A DNA stretch of 41,302 bases. It comes from Streptomyces sp. JJ36 (GTDB taxonomy: Bacteria > Actinomycetota > Actinomycetes > Streptomycetales > Streptomycetaceae). The notes below the pieces were generated by a model. That model searched no databases and was not told where the DNA came from. It was given only the letters and a program-made list of their open reading frames with translations. The stretch covers positions 1 through 41,302 of the forward strand of contig NZ_JACYHE010000052.1 of NCBI RefSeq assembly GCF_021696945.1, given 5' to 3'. Positions 24,668 to 33,118 of this stretch are shown piece by piece (within the stretch, counting starts at the first letter, position 1; every line of letters starts with the position of its first letter). Position numbers and translations under genes: made by a program.

Positions 24668-25650
24668 CCTCCGCAGCCCGGCCCGTCACCCGCACCGCCC
24701 CCCGGCCCGCCGCGGAAGCCCCCGCGCCGGGCCGGGGCCGCCACCCGCGTCCCGCCCCCGCCCGGCGGACCGCCGGGCGCGGCCGCTGGACGCCCTGGCT
24801 CTACCTGGCACCCGCGCTGGTCGTGCTGACCGCGCTGCTCGCGTACCCCGTCTACCAGCTCGGCCTGATCTCCCTGCTGGAGTACACCCAGGCCCAGGTC
24901 AGCGGCGGCGAGCCCACCACCTTCCGCGGGCTCGGGAACTACGCCGAGCTGTTCGGCGATCCGCAGTTCTGGGACGTACTGTTGGCCACCGTGGTCTTCG
25001 CGGCAGCCTGTGTGCTCGGCACGCTCGCCGTCGGTTGCAGCCTCGCGGTGCTGCTCACCCGCATCCGCGCGGTGCCCCGGCTGCTGCTCATGCTCGCGGC
25101 GCTGGGCGCCTGGGCCACCCCCGCCGTCACCGGCTCCACCGTCTGGGTCTTCCTCTTCGACGCGGAGTCCGGGCCGGTGAACCGGGTGCTGGGACTGGGC
25201 GACCACTCCTGGACGTACGGGCGCTACAGCGCCTTCTTCCTGGTCTTCCTGGAAGTCGTCTGGTGCTCCTTCCCGCTGGTCATGGTGACCACCTACGCGG
25301 GGATCAGGGCCATTCCCGGCGAGGTGCTGGAGGCCGCCGCGCTGGACGGCGCCTCGGTGCCGCGGACCTGGCGCAGCGTCATGGCGCCGATGCTGCGGCC
25401 CGTTCTCATCGTGGTGACCATCCAGTCGGTCATCTGGGACTTCAAGATATTCACCCAGATCTACGTCATGACCGGCGGAGGAGGCATCGCCGGGCAGAAT
25501 CTCGTACTCAACGTCTACGCCTACCAGAAGGCCTTCGCCTCCTCCCAGTACAGCCTGGGATCGGCGATCGGCGTGGTGATGCTGCTGATTCTGCTCGGCG
25601 TCACGCTGGTCTATCTGCGGCTGCTGCGGCGGAGGGGAGCGGAACTGTGA
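24664..25650 (+). CDS. Sugar ABC permease, MalF-like
   Basis: The 328-residue membrane subunit has about six helices after a basic, Pro-rich N-terminus (1-40). The EAA loop that contacts the ATPase is visible as EAAALDGASVPRTWRSVMAP near residue 222. It starts at GTG 24664 within the stop of the binding protein gene and ends overlapping the next permease, so the three are translated together. It forms a channel with the following MalG-like subunit. The operon has no ATPase gene; streptomycetes usually supply the shared MsiK ATPase. Confidence 0.9.
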   Translation: MTSAARPVTRTAPRPAAEAPAPGRGRHPRPAPARRTAGRGRWTPWLYLAPALVVLTALLAYPVYQLGLISLLEYTQAQVSGGEPTTFRGLGNYAELFGDPQFWDVLLATVVFAAACVLGTLAVGCSLAVLLTRIRAVPRLLLMLAALGAWATPAVTGSTVWVFLFDAESGPVNRVLGLGDHSWTYGRYSAFFLVFLEVVWCSFPLVMVTTYAGIRAIPGEVLEAAALDGASVPRTWRSVMAPMLRPVLIVVTIQSVIWDFKIFTQIYVMTGGGGIAGQNLVLNVYAYQKAFASSQYSLGSAIGVVMLLILLGVTLVYLRLLRRRGAEL

Positions 25651-26495
25651 GCACCGTACGCGCCGCACGGATCCGGAGGCCCCGGCGGCTGGCGGCGGAG
25701 GCCACCGCGCTGGTCGTCGCGGCTCTCGTCGCCTTCCCGCTCTACTGGATGGTGCTCTCCGCGGTGAAACCCGCCGGCGAGGTGCAGTCCGACGAGCCCC
25801 GCCCCTGGACCCTGCACCCCACGCTGGACTCCTTCCGCCGGGTTTTCGAACAGCAGGATTTCGGGCGCTACTTCCTCAACAGCCTGCTGGTCGCGGGCGT
25901 GGTGGTGGTCGCCTCCGCGCTGATCGCCTTTCTCGCGGCGACCGCCGTCACCCGCTTCCGGTTCCGGTTCCGGACCAGCCTGCTGGTGATGTTCCTGGTC
26001 GCGCAGATGGTACCGATCGAGGCCCTGACCATTCCCCTGTTCTTCCTCATGCGGGACGTCGGCGCGCTCAACTCGCTGGTCTCGCTGATGCTTCCGCATC
26101 TGGCCTTCTCCCTGCCCTTCGCGGTGTGGATGCTGCGCGGCTTCGTCAAGGCCGTCCCGGAATCCCTGGAGGAACAGGCCTTCATCGACGGCGCGAGCCG
26201 CACCCGCTTCCTCTGGCAGATCCTCTTCCCGCTGGTCTTCCCCGGCCTGGTGGCGACCAGCGTGTTCTCCTTCATCTCCACCTGGAACGACTTCCTGTTC
26301 GCCAAGTCCTTCCTCATCAGCGCCACCGAGAACTCCACCCTGCCGATGGCGCTGCTGGTCTTCTTCGACACCGAGACGCCGGACTGGGGAGGCGTCATGG
26401 CCGCCTCGACGGTGATGACCGTCCCGGTGCTGGTCTTCTTCGTCGCGGTGCAACGGCGGCTGGTCTCGGGCCTCGGGGGAGCGGTCAAGGACTGA
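25647..26495 (+). CDS. Sugar ABC permease, MalG-like
   Basis: The 282-residue second membrane subunit has about six helices and the EAA-type loop EEQAFIDGASRTRFLWQILFP at about 176-196, followed by FISTWNDFLFAKSFL, typical of MalG-type permeases. It starts at GTG 25647, overlapping the MalF-like stop by four bases. After its stop comes a 238-bp spacer with C-runs and then the hexosaminidase gene. The partnership with the upstream subunit is clear from order and overlap. Confidence 0.9.
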   Translation: MSTVRAARIRRPRRLAAEATALVVAALVAFPLYWMVLSAVKPAGEVQSDEPRPWTLHPTLDSFRRVFEQQDFGRYFLNSLLVAGVVVVASALIAFLAATAVTRFRFRFRTSLLVMFLVAQMVPIEALTIPLFFLMRDVGALNSLVSLMLPHLAFSLPFAVWMLRGFVKAVPESLEEQAFIDGASRTRFLWQILFPLVFPGLVATSVFSFISTWNDFLFAKSFLISATENSTLPMALLVFFDTETPDWGGVMAASTVMTVPVLVFFVAVQRRLVSGLGGAVKD

Positions 26496-26627
26496 ACCGG
26501 GCGCGGGCGCCCGCGGTCGTCCCGGCTCCCCGCGCCGCGCCCGCCGCCCCGCCCCGGGAAGCCCGGCGGGCCGGCCCCCCTTCTGCACAAGGCAGTCGCG
26601 GGCCGCGGGCCCTGGAAGCACGGAAAG

Positions 26628-26701
26628 CCCCGGAACCCCCCGAGCCCCCCGAGACCCGGAAGGCCCCCAGCCCCCCGAGACCCCCGAGACCCCCAAGCCC
26701 C
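26628..26701. repeat. C-run tract; potential G-quadruplex on minus strand
   Basis: At least eight C-runs of 3 to 6 bases, spaced by 2-7 bases (such as CCCCCCGAGACCC repeated), fill this short stretch between the MalG-like gene and the hexosaminidase. On the template strand these are G-runs with short loops, the pattern of G-quadruplexes. It may slow polymerase between transporter and enzyme genes. Formation is inferred only from sequence. Confidence 0.55.
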
Positions 26702-26733
26702 GGAGACCCGGAAGCCCGGAAGAGAGGCCCCCC

Positions 26734-28455
26734 TTGACCATCCCGTCCGCCCCGCCCGCCGGCCCCGGCACCCCGGAGATTCCCGGCGTTCCCGCTCTCG
26801 TGCCCGCCCCGCGCACCCTGCGCCCCGCCGGCGGGCCGCCGTTCCTGCTCACCCCCGCGACCCCGCTGGACGCCGCACCGGGCACCGAGGACACCGCCCG
26901 CTGGCTGCGCGCCGGGCTCGGCGCCGCGACCGGCCTCCCGCTGCTCCCCGCCGGGGTTTCCGGTCAGGCCGGGCCCGCCCCGGCGCTGCGGTTGCGTACC
27001 GACGCCGGCCTCGCCGCCCGGCTCGGCCCCGAGGCCTACCGGCTCGACGTCACCGCCGCCGGCGCCGACCTCACCGGCGGCTCCCCGGCGGGCGTCTTCT
27101 GGGGCGCGCAGACGCTGCGGCAACTCCTCGGCCCGTACGCCTTCCGCCGCGCGCCCCTGGAACCGCGGAACGCCCACCCGGTGCCGGCCGTGCACATCGA
27201 GGACGCGCCGCGCTTCCGCTGGCGCGGCCACCTGCTCGACGTGGCGCGGCACTTCCAGCCCACGGACGCGGTGCTGCGCTGTGTGGACCTGCTCGCCGCC
27301 CACAAGCTCAACGTGCTGCACCTGCACCTCACCGACGACCAGGGCTGGCGCCCGGAGATCCGCCGCCACCCCCGGCTCACCGCGACCGGCGCCTGGCGGC
27401 CCCGCAGCCGGCAGGGCCACCGGGCCTCCCCCCGCTGGGACGAACGGCCGCACGGCGGCTACTACACCCAGGACGACCTCCGCGAGATCGTCGCCTACGC
27501 CGCCGCCCGGCACATCACCGTCGTCCCCGAGATCGACGTTCCCGGCCACTCGCAGGCCGCCATCGCCGCCTACCCCGAGCTCGGCAACGCCGACGTCGTG
27601 GACACCACGGCCCTCGGCGTGTGGACCGACTGGGGCGTCAGCCCCCACGTGCTGGCGCCCACCGACCGCACCCTGCGCTTCTACGAGGAGGTGCTGGAGG
27701 AGATCCTCGACCTCTTCCCCTCGCCCTACGTGCACCTCGGCGGGGACGAGTGCCCCAAGGAGCAGTGGCGGGCCTCGCCCGCCGCGCAGGCCCGGATGCG
27801 CGAGCAGGGGCTCCCGGACGAGGACGCCCTGCAGGCGTGGTTCCTGCGGCACTTCGCGCGGTGGCTCGCCGACCGGGGGCGGCGGCTCGTCGGCTGGGAC
27901 GAGATCCTGGACGGCGGCGGCCCCGGCGCCGCCGGACCGGGGTCCGGCGCCGTCGTGGCCTCCTGGCGCGGCTACGCCGGCGGCGTGGCCGCCGCCCGCT
28001 CCGGGCACGACGTGGTGATCTGTCCCGAACAGCAGGTCTATCTGGACCACCGGCAGGACGCCGGCCCCGACGAACCGGTCCCCCTCGGCCGTGTGCGGAC
28101 GCTGCGCGACGTCTACCTCTTCGAGCCCGTCCCGCCCGAGCTCGCCGGGACGCCGGAGGCCGAGCGGGTGCTGGGCACCCAGGCCAACATGTGGACGGAG
28201 GTCACCGAGACCCGGCAGCGCGTCGACTACCAGACCTGGCCCCGCCTCGCCGCCTTCGCCGAGGTGGCCTGGTCCCCCCTGCCGCCCCCCGCCGAACGGG
28301 ACTTCGCGGGCTTCGCCGCCCGGCTGGAGGACGCCCACTACGCCCGTCTCGACGCGCTCGGCGTCGACTACCGGCCGCCCACCGGCCCCCGCCCCTGGCA
28401 GCGCCGCCCCGGTGTGCTCGGACGCCCGATCGAGGGAGCGCCCCCGATCGTGTGA
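26734..28455 (+). CDS. GH20 beta-N-acetylhexosaminidase, cytosolic
   Basis: The 573-residue enzyme removes terminal GlcNAc from chitobiose and related sugars by substrate-assisted catalysis. The GH20b-like N-domain (about 20-145) precedes the barrel: FRWRGHLLDVARHFQP, HKLNVLHLHLTDDQGWR, ITVVPEIDVPGHSQAA, and the catalytic Asp338-Glu339 pair in HLGGDECPKEQW. Trp-rich segments near the end (TEVTETRQRVDYQTWPR) complete the pocket. No signal peptide, so it acts on imported sugar. The start is TTG 26734, with GAGAGG seven bases before it; an upstream in-frame ATG is not available. It lies 238 bp after the permeases and is probably part of the operon. I recall the synteny as SCO2943. Confidence 0.92.
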   Translation: MTIPSAPPAGPGTPEIPGVPALVPAPRTLRPAGGPPFLLTPATPLDAAPGTEDTARWLRAGLGAATGLPLLPAGVSGQAGPAPALRLRTDAGLAARLGPEAYRLDVTAAGADLTGGSPAGVFWGAQTLRQLLGPYAFRRAPLEPRNAHPVPAVHIEDAPRFRWRGHLLDVARHFQPTDAVLRCVDLLAAHKLNVLHLHLTDDQGWRPEIRRHPRLTATGAWRPRSRQGHRASPRWDERPHGGYYTQDDLREIVAYAAARHITVVPEIDVPGHSQAAIAAYPELGNADVVDTTALGVWTDWGVSPHVLAPTDRTLRFYEEVLEEILDLFPSPYVHLGGDECPKEQWRASPAAQARMREQGLPDEDALQAWFLRHFARWLADRGRRLVGWDEILDGGGPGAAGPGSGAVVASWRGYAGGVAAARSGHDVVICPEQQVYLDHRQDAGPDEPVPLGRVRTLRDVYLFEPVPPELAGTPEAERVLGTQANMWTEVTETRQRVDYQTWPRLAAFAEVAWSPLPPPAERDFAGFAARLEDAHYARLDALGVDYRPPTGPRPWQRRPGVLGRPIEGAPPIV

Positions 28456-28789
28456 GCCCAGCGGAAGCGCGGGGCGCACGCCCCCCGGCGTCTGGGACCG
28501 TGGACCGTGCCGTACTCGCCGTCCGCACGACCAGCACCCGGCCCCACGGAGCCCGGGCCCGCACCGGCCCGTAGGGCCCTGCGGTCCCCGGCGCCCGTCC
28601 CGCCCCGCACCCGGAAGGCCCCGAAGAGTCCGCCCAGGACGACGCAACCCGCCCGTTCCCGGACGAACTTCGCCGAGCGGGCCCTCCGCACCGGTCGCGG
28701 GGTGAGATGTGCCAGAGTTGCCACGTCCGGGCTGTGAGCACGTACCGTACGGCTGGGCAGCCGGGACGACCGGGGAAGGGGCAGCTGGA
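28456..28789 (+). other. Intergenic region, no gene seen
   Basis: This 334-base gap separates the hexosaminidase from the XDH-like operon. I see only small open frames with Pro/Arg-rich composition on both strands, typical of shadows. A short G/C hairpin (GGGGC-N4-GCCCC) near 28470 could end the sugar operon. The promoter of the next operon must lie in the second half, but no clear elements are visible. Confidence 0.45.
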
Positions 28790-29731
28790 TTGAGCACGCA
28801 CGCACCGCATGCACCACAGGCGTCGCAGTCCGCTGCGCCGCCGCCCGGGCATCCGCGTCCGCAGCCGGTCACCCTGCCGAACACGCTGGACGAGGCGGTG
28901 TCGGCGCTCTCCGCCATGCCCGCCGCCGTGCCCGTCTCCGGCGGCACCGATCTCATGGCCAGCGTCAACTCCGGACAGCTCCGCCCCGCCGCTCTCGTCG
29001 CCCTCGGCCGCATCAGCGAGATCCGCGGCTGGGAGTACCAGGACGGGCACGCCCTTCTCGGCGCCGGCCTCACCCACGCGCGCATGGGCCGCCCCGACTT
29101 CGCCGCGCTGATCCCCGCGCTCGCCGCCGCGGCCCGGGCCGCCGGCCCGCCACAGGTGCGCAACGCCGGCACCCTCGGCGGCAACATCGTCAGCGCCTCA
29201 CCCACCGGCGACACCCTGCCCGTGCTCGCCGCGCTGGAAGCCGCCCTGCTGGTCGCCGGGCCGGACGGCGCCCGGCGCGAGATCCCCGTCAGCCATCTGC
29301 TCACCGGCATGGAGATGCTGCGCCCCGCCGAGATCGTCGGACATGTCCGGGTGCCGCTGCTGCACGCCCCGCAGACCTTCCTCAAGGCCACCGGCCGCAC
29401 CGGCCCGGGCCGCGCCCTGGCCTCCGCCGCCGTGGTGCTCGACCCCGCCCGGCGCGGCGTACGGTGCGCGATCGGCGCGGTCGCGCCGATGCCGCTGCGC
29501 CCGCTGGAGGCCGAGCGCTGGGTCGCCTCGCTCATCGACTGGGAAGGCCGCCGCGAGCTCGCCCCCGAGGCCCTCACCGCCTTCGGGGAGTACGTCGCCA
29601 TGGCCTGCATCCCGGACCCGGAGCCGCCGGAGGACGGCGGTGAACCTCCCGTACTCCCGCCCGCGGCCCTGCATGTGCGGCGTACGGTGGCGGCACTGGC
29701 CCGGCGCGGACTCGGGAGGGCACTCGCATGA
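28790..29731 (+). CDS. FAD-binding subunit of XDH/CoxM-type dehydrogenase
   Basis: The 313-residue medium subunit of a molybdenum hydroxylase carries electrons from the Fe-S centres to FAD. The FAD site is seen in VSGGTDLMASVN and the family motif PPQVRNAGTLGGNIVSASPTGD. The C-terminal part FLKATGRTGPGRALASAA matches the CO dehydrogenase flavoprotein end. The first 28 residues are Pro/His-rich. I place the start at TTG 28790, with GAAGGGG upstream; ATG 28709 would add 27 unlikely residues. The next gene starts within its stop (ATGA), so the M-S-L order of CoxMSL-like complexes is kept. Confidence 0.85.
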   Translation: MSTHAPHAPQASQSAAPPPGHPRPQPVTLPNTLDEAVSALSAMPAAVPVSGGTDLMASVNSGQLRPAALVALGRISEIRGWEYQDGHALLGAGLTHARMGRPDFAALIPALAAAARAAGPPQVRNAGTLGGNIVSASPTGDTLPVLAALEAALLVAGPDGARREIPVSHLLTGMEMLRPAEIVGHVRVPLLHAPQTFLKATGRTGPGRALASAAVVLDPARRGVRCAIGAVAPMPLRPLEAERWVASLIDWEGRRELAPEALTAFGEYVAMACIPDPEPPEDGGEPPVLPPAALHVRRTVAALARRGLGRALA

Positions 29732-32700
29732 GCAACGGGCCGCACGATCCCCAGGCGCCGCACGGCGGCGCGCCCGGCGGCCGGGACGGTCGCGCGCCCG
29801 ACGGCCACGACCCGGCGTACGGCCGGGAAGGGCCCCACGGCTACGACGGCCACGACGGACAGGACGCGTACGGCCGACAGGACGGTCACGAGGCCTACGG
29901 CGGCCACGGCGACCACGCCGGCCACGACGCGTACGGCGGCCGGGACGGTCAGCACGGCTACGGCGCCGGCACGTACGACCCGGGCGCCGGGACGTACGGA
30001 CCGCAGACGTACCCGTACGACGCGTACGCGACGGGCGGCGCCCCCGGAGACGGCCCCGCGACCCCCGCCTGGCCCGCCGCACCGGGCGGCTGGGGCGGCG
30101 AGTACGACGCCGAGGCCACCGCGTTCGTCCAGCTCCCCGGCAACGTCCCGCGCCCCGGGACCGACCCGCTCGCCGCGCCCGGCACCGGGCAGGGCGGGTA
30201 CACGCCGCCCGCCGTCCCGCACGGGCCCGAGGCCGGCCCGGCCGACGCCTTCCCGGAGCCCGGCCACGGCGATGCGCACGCCTCCGGCCACGTTCCCGGG
30301 CTGACCCCCGGGGCGACCACCGACCCCGCGTCGCCCGGACAGTGGACCATGCCGTTCGCGGCCGCCGGTACCGACCCGGCGGGCTACGGCACCGGCCCGG
30401 GCGAGCCGCACGGGCCGGACGGCCCGGCGGCGGAACCGGCCACCGCGGGTTCCCCGGCCGCCGGCCCGGCCGCCCACGGCGAGCCCGGAGGGGCCGAATC
30501 CGGCCGGCCCGACGGGTCGGCGGACCCCGTCGACACCGGCGATGCCGGTGGCGCACCCTTGCCCGGTGTCTCCGCGCCGCCGCCTTCCAACGTCGCCGCC
30601 GCGATGGGCCAGGGAGCGGCCGCCGCCCTCGCCGGGTCCCACGAGGCGCGGATACAGCGCCGCCCCCTCGGAGCCGGCGGCGCGGCCCGGCGCGAGACCG
30701 GACAGCACCCGCAGGACGCCGCGACCGGGCAGACCGGTTCGACGGGGCAGACCGGCTCGTCCGGGCACCCGGGGGCCGACGGGCAGGCCGGGCCGGGGCA
30801 CGCCCCCGGAGCCGCCCGTGACGACCACCCCGGTACGGAGTCCCGCGTACTCGGCGTGCCCGGTGCGCACGCACCCACCGGCGGCACCCCCGCGGACGGG
30901 GCGCAGGACCCGGAGTCCGAGGCCATCGCCCGGCGCCAGGTCCCCTTCTCCGGCCCGCCCACCGGGCCCGGAGCCCCGCAGCACCCGGCCGCCCCGGCGG
31001 CGGGCAGTGGCCCCTGGGAGCCGGCCGCCGGCCCGCAGCCGCCCACGGGCCCCGCAGGCGGCACGCCGGTGACCGAGGAGCCCTCCTGGCCCCGGCCCGG
31101 CACCCTCCCGGGCCCGGACCGGGGTCCTGACCAGGCGGCGCGTGGCGAGGCCGACCCCGGTCGTACGGCAGAGCCCGGGCACACCGGTCCGCTCGCCCCC
31201 GACGCCGGACACCTGCCGGCCGGGCCCCCGGGACCGGCCCCGCAGACCGCCACCCCGCCCGCGGGCACCGCGATGCCGCCGGCCGGCGCACCGCCCACCG
31301 CCCCCGGCCGGGGCGGCACCGCGTGGGGCGGGCCGACGGGCGACCCGAGCGCACCCGGCGACTCCGGAGACGCACACGCTGGGGCGGACGCGACGCCACC
31401 CGCGAGCGGCGGCCCGGACGAGCGCCCCGCCCCGGCGGACGGCGTCGACCGGTACTGGCCGGCGACCCCCGCCGCCGCGTCCGGCACCCACCCCGGAGCG
31501 CTGCCGAGCGCCTGGCCGGAGCCGCGGCCTTACGGTGCGCCGGACGACGGCACGCCGGGCCCGGCAGCGGAGGACTCCCCGTCGCCCGGCCAGCAGCACG
31601 GCCCACCGGTGGGCGTGCCCGGCGCCGGTCCGGACGGGTTCGCCGGCCCCGAGAGCGGTGACGTTCCCGATCACGCCGACGTCCCGGTTCCGGGGGAGGC
31701 CGGGGTGCCCGACGGCACCGCGTCCGGTCCCGGCGACCCGGAAGCGCCCGCCGCACCGGCGGAGCGCCCGGAGACGACGCCCGCGGGCACAGCCCCGGAG
31801 CCCGGTGAGGCCACGCGGCCCACGGCCGGCCCCGAGGACCCGGCTGCCCCGCGCACGGCCGCCGACCGGGACGCCACCGGCCCGGCGTCCGACCCGCCCG
31901 CTGACCAGGCCCCGGCCCCGGACCCCGCCACCGCGGAGGCGGACCCTGCCCCGGCACCGGGCTCCGCGCCCGCCCCCGAGGCGAGGCCTGTACCCGAGGC
32001 GGGGCCCGCACCCGACGCCGGGCCCGCCCCAGGCACCGGGACCGCACCGGACGCCGCTCCCGCGCCTGAGGCGGGGCCCGCACCCGACGCCGGAGCCGCA
32101 CCGGACCCGGGTCCCGCATCCGACCCCGGGCCCGACGCGGCGCCCGGGCCCGTACCGGACGAGCAGGCGCCCGCCGCCGCGCCCGTCGCCCACAGCGAGC
32201 ACCCGCACGTCTCCTACGTCCTGCGCGTCAACGGCGTCGACCGCCCCGTGACCGAGGCATGGATCGGCGAGTCCCTGCTCTACGTCCTGCGGGAGCGGCT
32301 CGGCCTCGCCGGAGCCAAGGACGGCTGCTCCCAGGGGGAGTGCGGCGCCTGCTCCGTGCAGGTCGACGGCCGGCTCGTCGCGGCCTGCCTGGTGCCCGCC
32401 GCGACAGCCGCGGGCAGCGAGGTCCGTACGGTCGAGGGCCTCGCCGCCGGCGGCGCGCCCTCCGACGTGCAGCGCGCGCTCGCCGAGTGCGGCGCCGTAC
32501 AGTGCGGCTTCTGCGTGCCCGGTATGGCGATGGCCGTGCACGACCTGCTGGAGGGCAACCACGCCCCCACCGGCCTCCAGGCCCGCCAGGCGATCAGCGG
32601 CAACCTCTGCCGCTGCTCCGGCTACCAGGGCGTGCTGGACGCCGTGGAGCGCGTCGTCGCCGAGCGCGCCGCCCGCGGCGAGGACGGGCAACCCCACGGC

Positions 32701-32754
32701 ACGGCGCGCGTCCCGCAGCAGGGAGGCCCGGTGTCCGAGGGAGGCGACTCCTGA
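29728..32754 (+). CDS. 2Fe-2S subunit with about 826-residue disordered N-terminal extension
   Basis: The 1008-residue protein ends in an ordinary XDH/CoxS-type iron-sulfur subunit (about 827-1008). The plant-type cluster motif CSQGECGACS starts at Cys867, and the second cluster has CGFCVPGM and CRCSGYQ. Normal small subunits are about 160-200 residues. Here about 826 residues of Gly/Pro/Ala-rich, Tyr-dotted sequence precede it: an HDAYGGRDGQHGYG type region to about 100, then P/A/G stretches with the more conserved-looking SNVAAAMGQGAAAALAG (about 290) and IARRQVPFSG. Acidic PDAGPAP-type repeats fill about 735-815. The start overlaps the upstream stop, and no better internal start has a strong ribosome site. 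It probably acts as a scaffold or condensate-like tail; that is inference. Confidence 0.8.
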   Translation: MSNGPHDPQAPHGGAPGGRDGRAPDGHDPAYGREGPHGYDGHDGQDAYGRQDGHEAYGGHGDHAGHDAYGGRDGQHGYGAGTYDPGAGTYGPQTYPYDAYATGGAPGDGPATPAWPAAPGGWGGEYDAEATAFVQLPGNVPRPGTDPLAAPGTGQGGYTPPAVPHGPEAGPADAFPEPGHGDAHASGHVPGLTPGATTDPASPGQWTMPFAAAGTDPAGYGTGPGEPHGPDGPAAEPATAGSPAAGPAAHGEPGGAESGRPDGSADPVDTGDAGGAPLPGVSAPPPSNVAAAMGQGAAAALAGSHEARIQRRPLGAGGAARRETGQHPQDAATGQTGSTGQTGSSGHPGADGQAGPGHAPGAARDDHPGTESRVLGVPGAHAPTGGTPADGAQDPESEAIARRQVPFSGPPTGPGAPQHPAAPAAGSGPWEPAAGPQPPTGPAGGTPVTEEPSWPRPGTLPGPDRGPDQAARGEADPGRTAEPGHTGPLAPDAGHLPAGPPGPAPQTATPPAGTAMPPAGAPPTAPGRGGTAWGGPTGDPSAPGDSGDAHAGADATPPASGGPDERPAPADGVDRYWPATPAAASGTHPGALPSAWPEPRPYGAPDDGTPGPAAEDSPSPGQQHGPPVGVPGAGPDGFAGPESGDVPDHADVPVPGEAGVPDGTASGPGDPEAPAAPAERPETTPAGTAPEPGEATRPTAGPEDPAAPRTAADRDATGPASDPPADQAPAPDPATAEADPAPAPGSAPAPEARPVPEAGPAPDAGPAPGTGTAPDAAPAPEAGPAPDAGAAPDPGPASDPGPDAAPGPVPDEQAPAAAPVAHSEHPHVSYVLRVNGVDRPVTEAWIGESLLYVLRERLGLAGAKDGCSQGECGACSVQVDGRLVAACLVPAATAAGSEVRTVEGLAAGGAPSDVQRALAECGAVQCGFCVPGMAMAVHDLLEGNHAPTGLQARQAISGNLCRCSGYQGVLDAVERVVAERAARGEDGQPHGTARVPQQGGPVSEGGDS

Positions 32755-33118
32755 TGCGCCGCCCGCCCGTCACGCCGCGTGCGGCCGCCGCGCGCCGCCG
32801 ACTCGGGAGCCCGCGCACCGGGAGCCCCCGAGCCGCGTGCTCTCGCGACGGGAGCCGCCGGGTGGCACACCCCGGCCCCGGGCCCCTCCGTGCCGGGGGT
32901 GCCCGCACCGGCGACCCCCGCGCGGGCCGTCCCGCCGGAGGCGCCCGTACCGGGCGAGGCGCCGCGGCGCAGGCGGCCACCGGGTCCCGCGTGCGACCGC
33001 CCGCACGGCCCACGGGACGCGCCCGCCCGCCGGGCACTCCCACCCCCCGATCCGCCCGACGCGAGCAGCGAGTGCGCGACCGGCGAACCGGAGCGCGCGG
33101 ACAGCGAAAGGCAGCGGT
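32755..33118 (+). other. Gap inside XDH operon with coding-like disordered frame
   Basis: These 364 bases separate the Fe-S gene from the Mo gene. The frame running through 32779 reads as Ala/Pro/Glu-rich protein (PAPGPSVPGVPAPATP) much like the Fe-S extension, in a different frame from the Mo gene. A separate 122-codon frame begins with TGATG at the Fe-S stop and ends at the Mo start, but is about one-third Arg and probably a shadow. No gene is called. Confidence 0.35.

Noticed and set aside
26628..26701. CRISPR-like or protein-coding tandem repeat
   Set aside because: The units vary in length and there are no spacers or consistent repeats; it is simple C-run sequence.
23369..28455. Calling the operon dasABC
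   Set aside because: dasABC lies next to dasR in S. coelicolor; no dasR is here and the context fits another GlcNAc-type transporter, so I give no symbol.
26485..32697. Minus-strand open frame of about 2070 codons
   Set aside because: It lies opposite the hexosaminidase and XDH-like genes, whose motifs are clear on the plus strand, and has low-complexity composition only.
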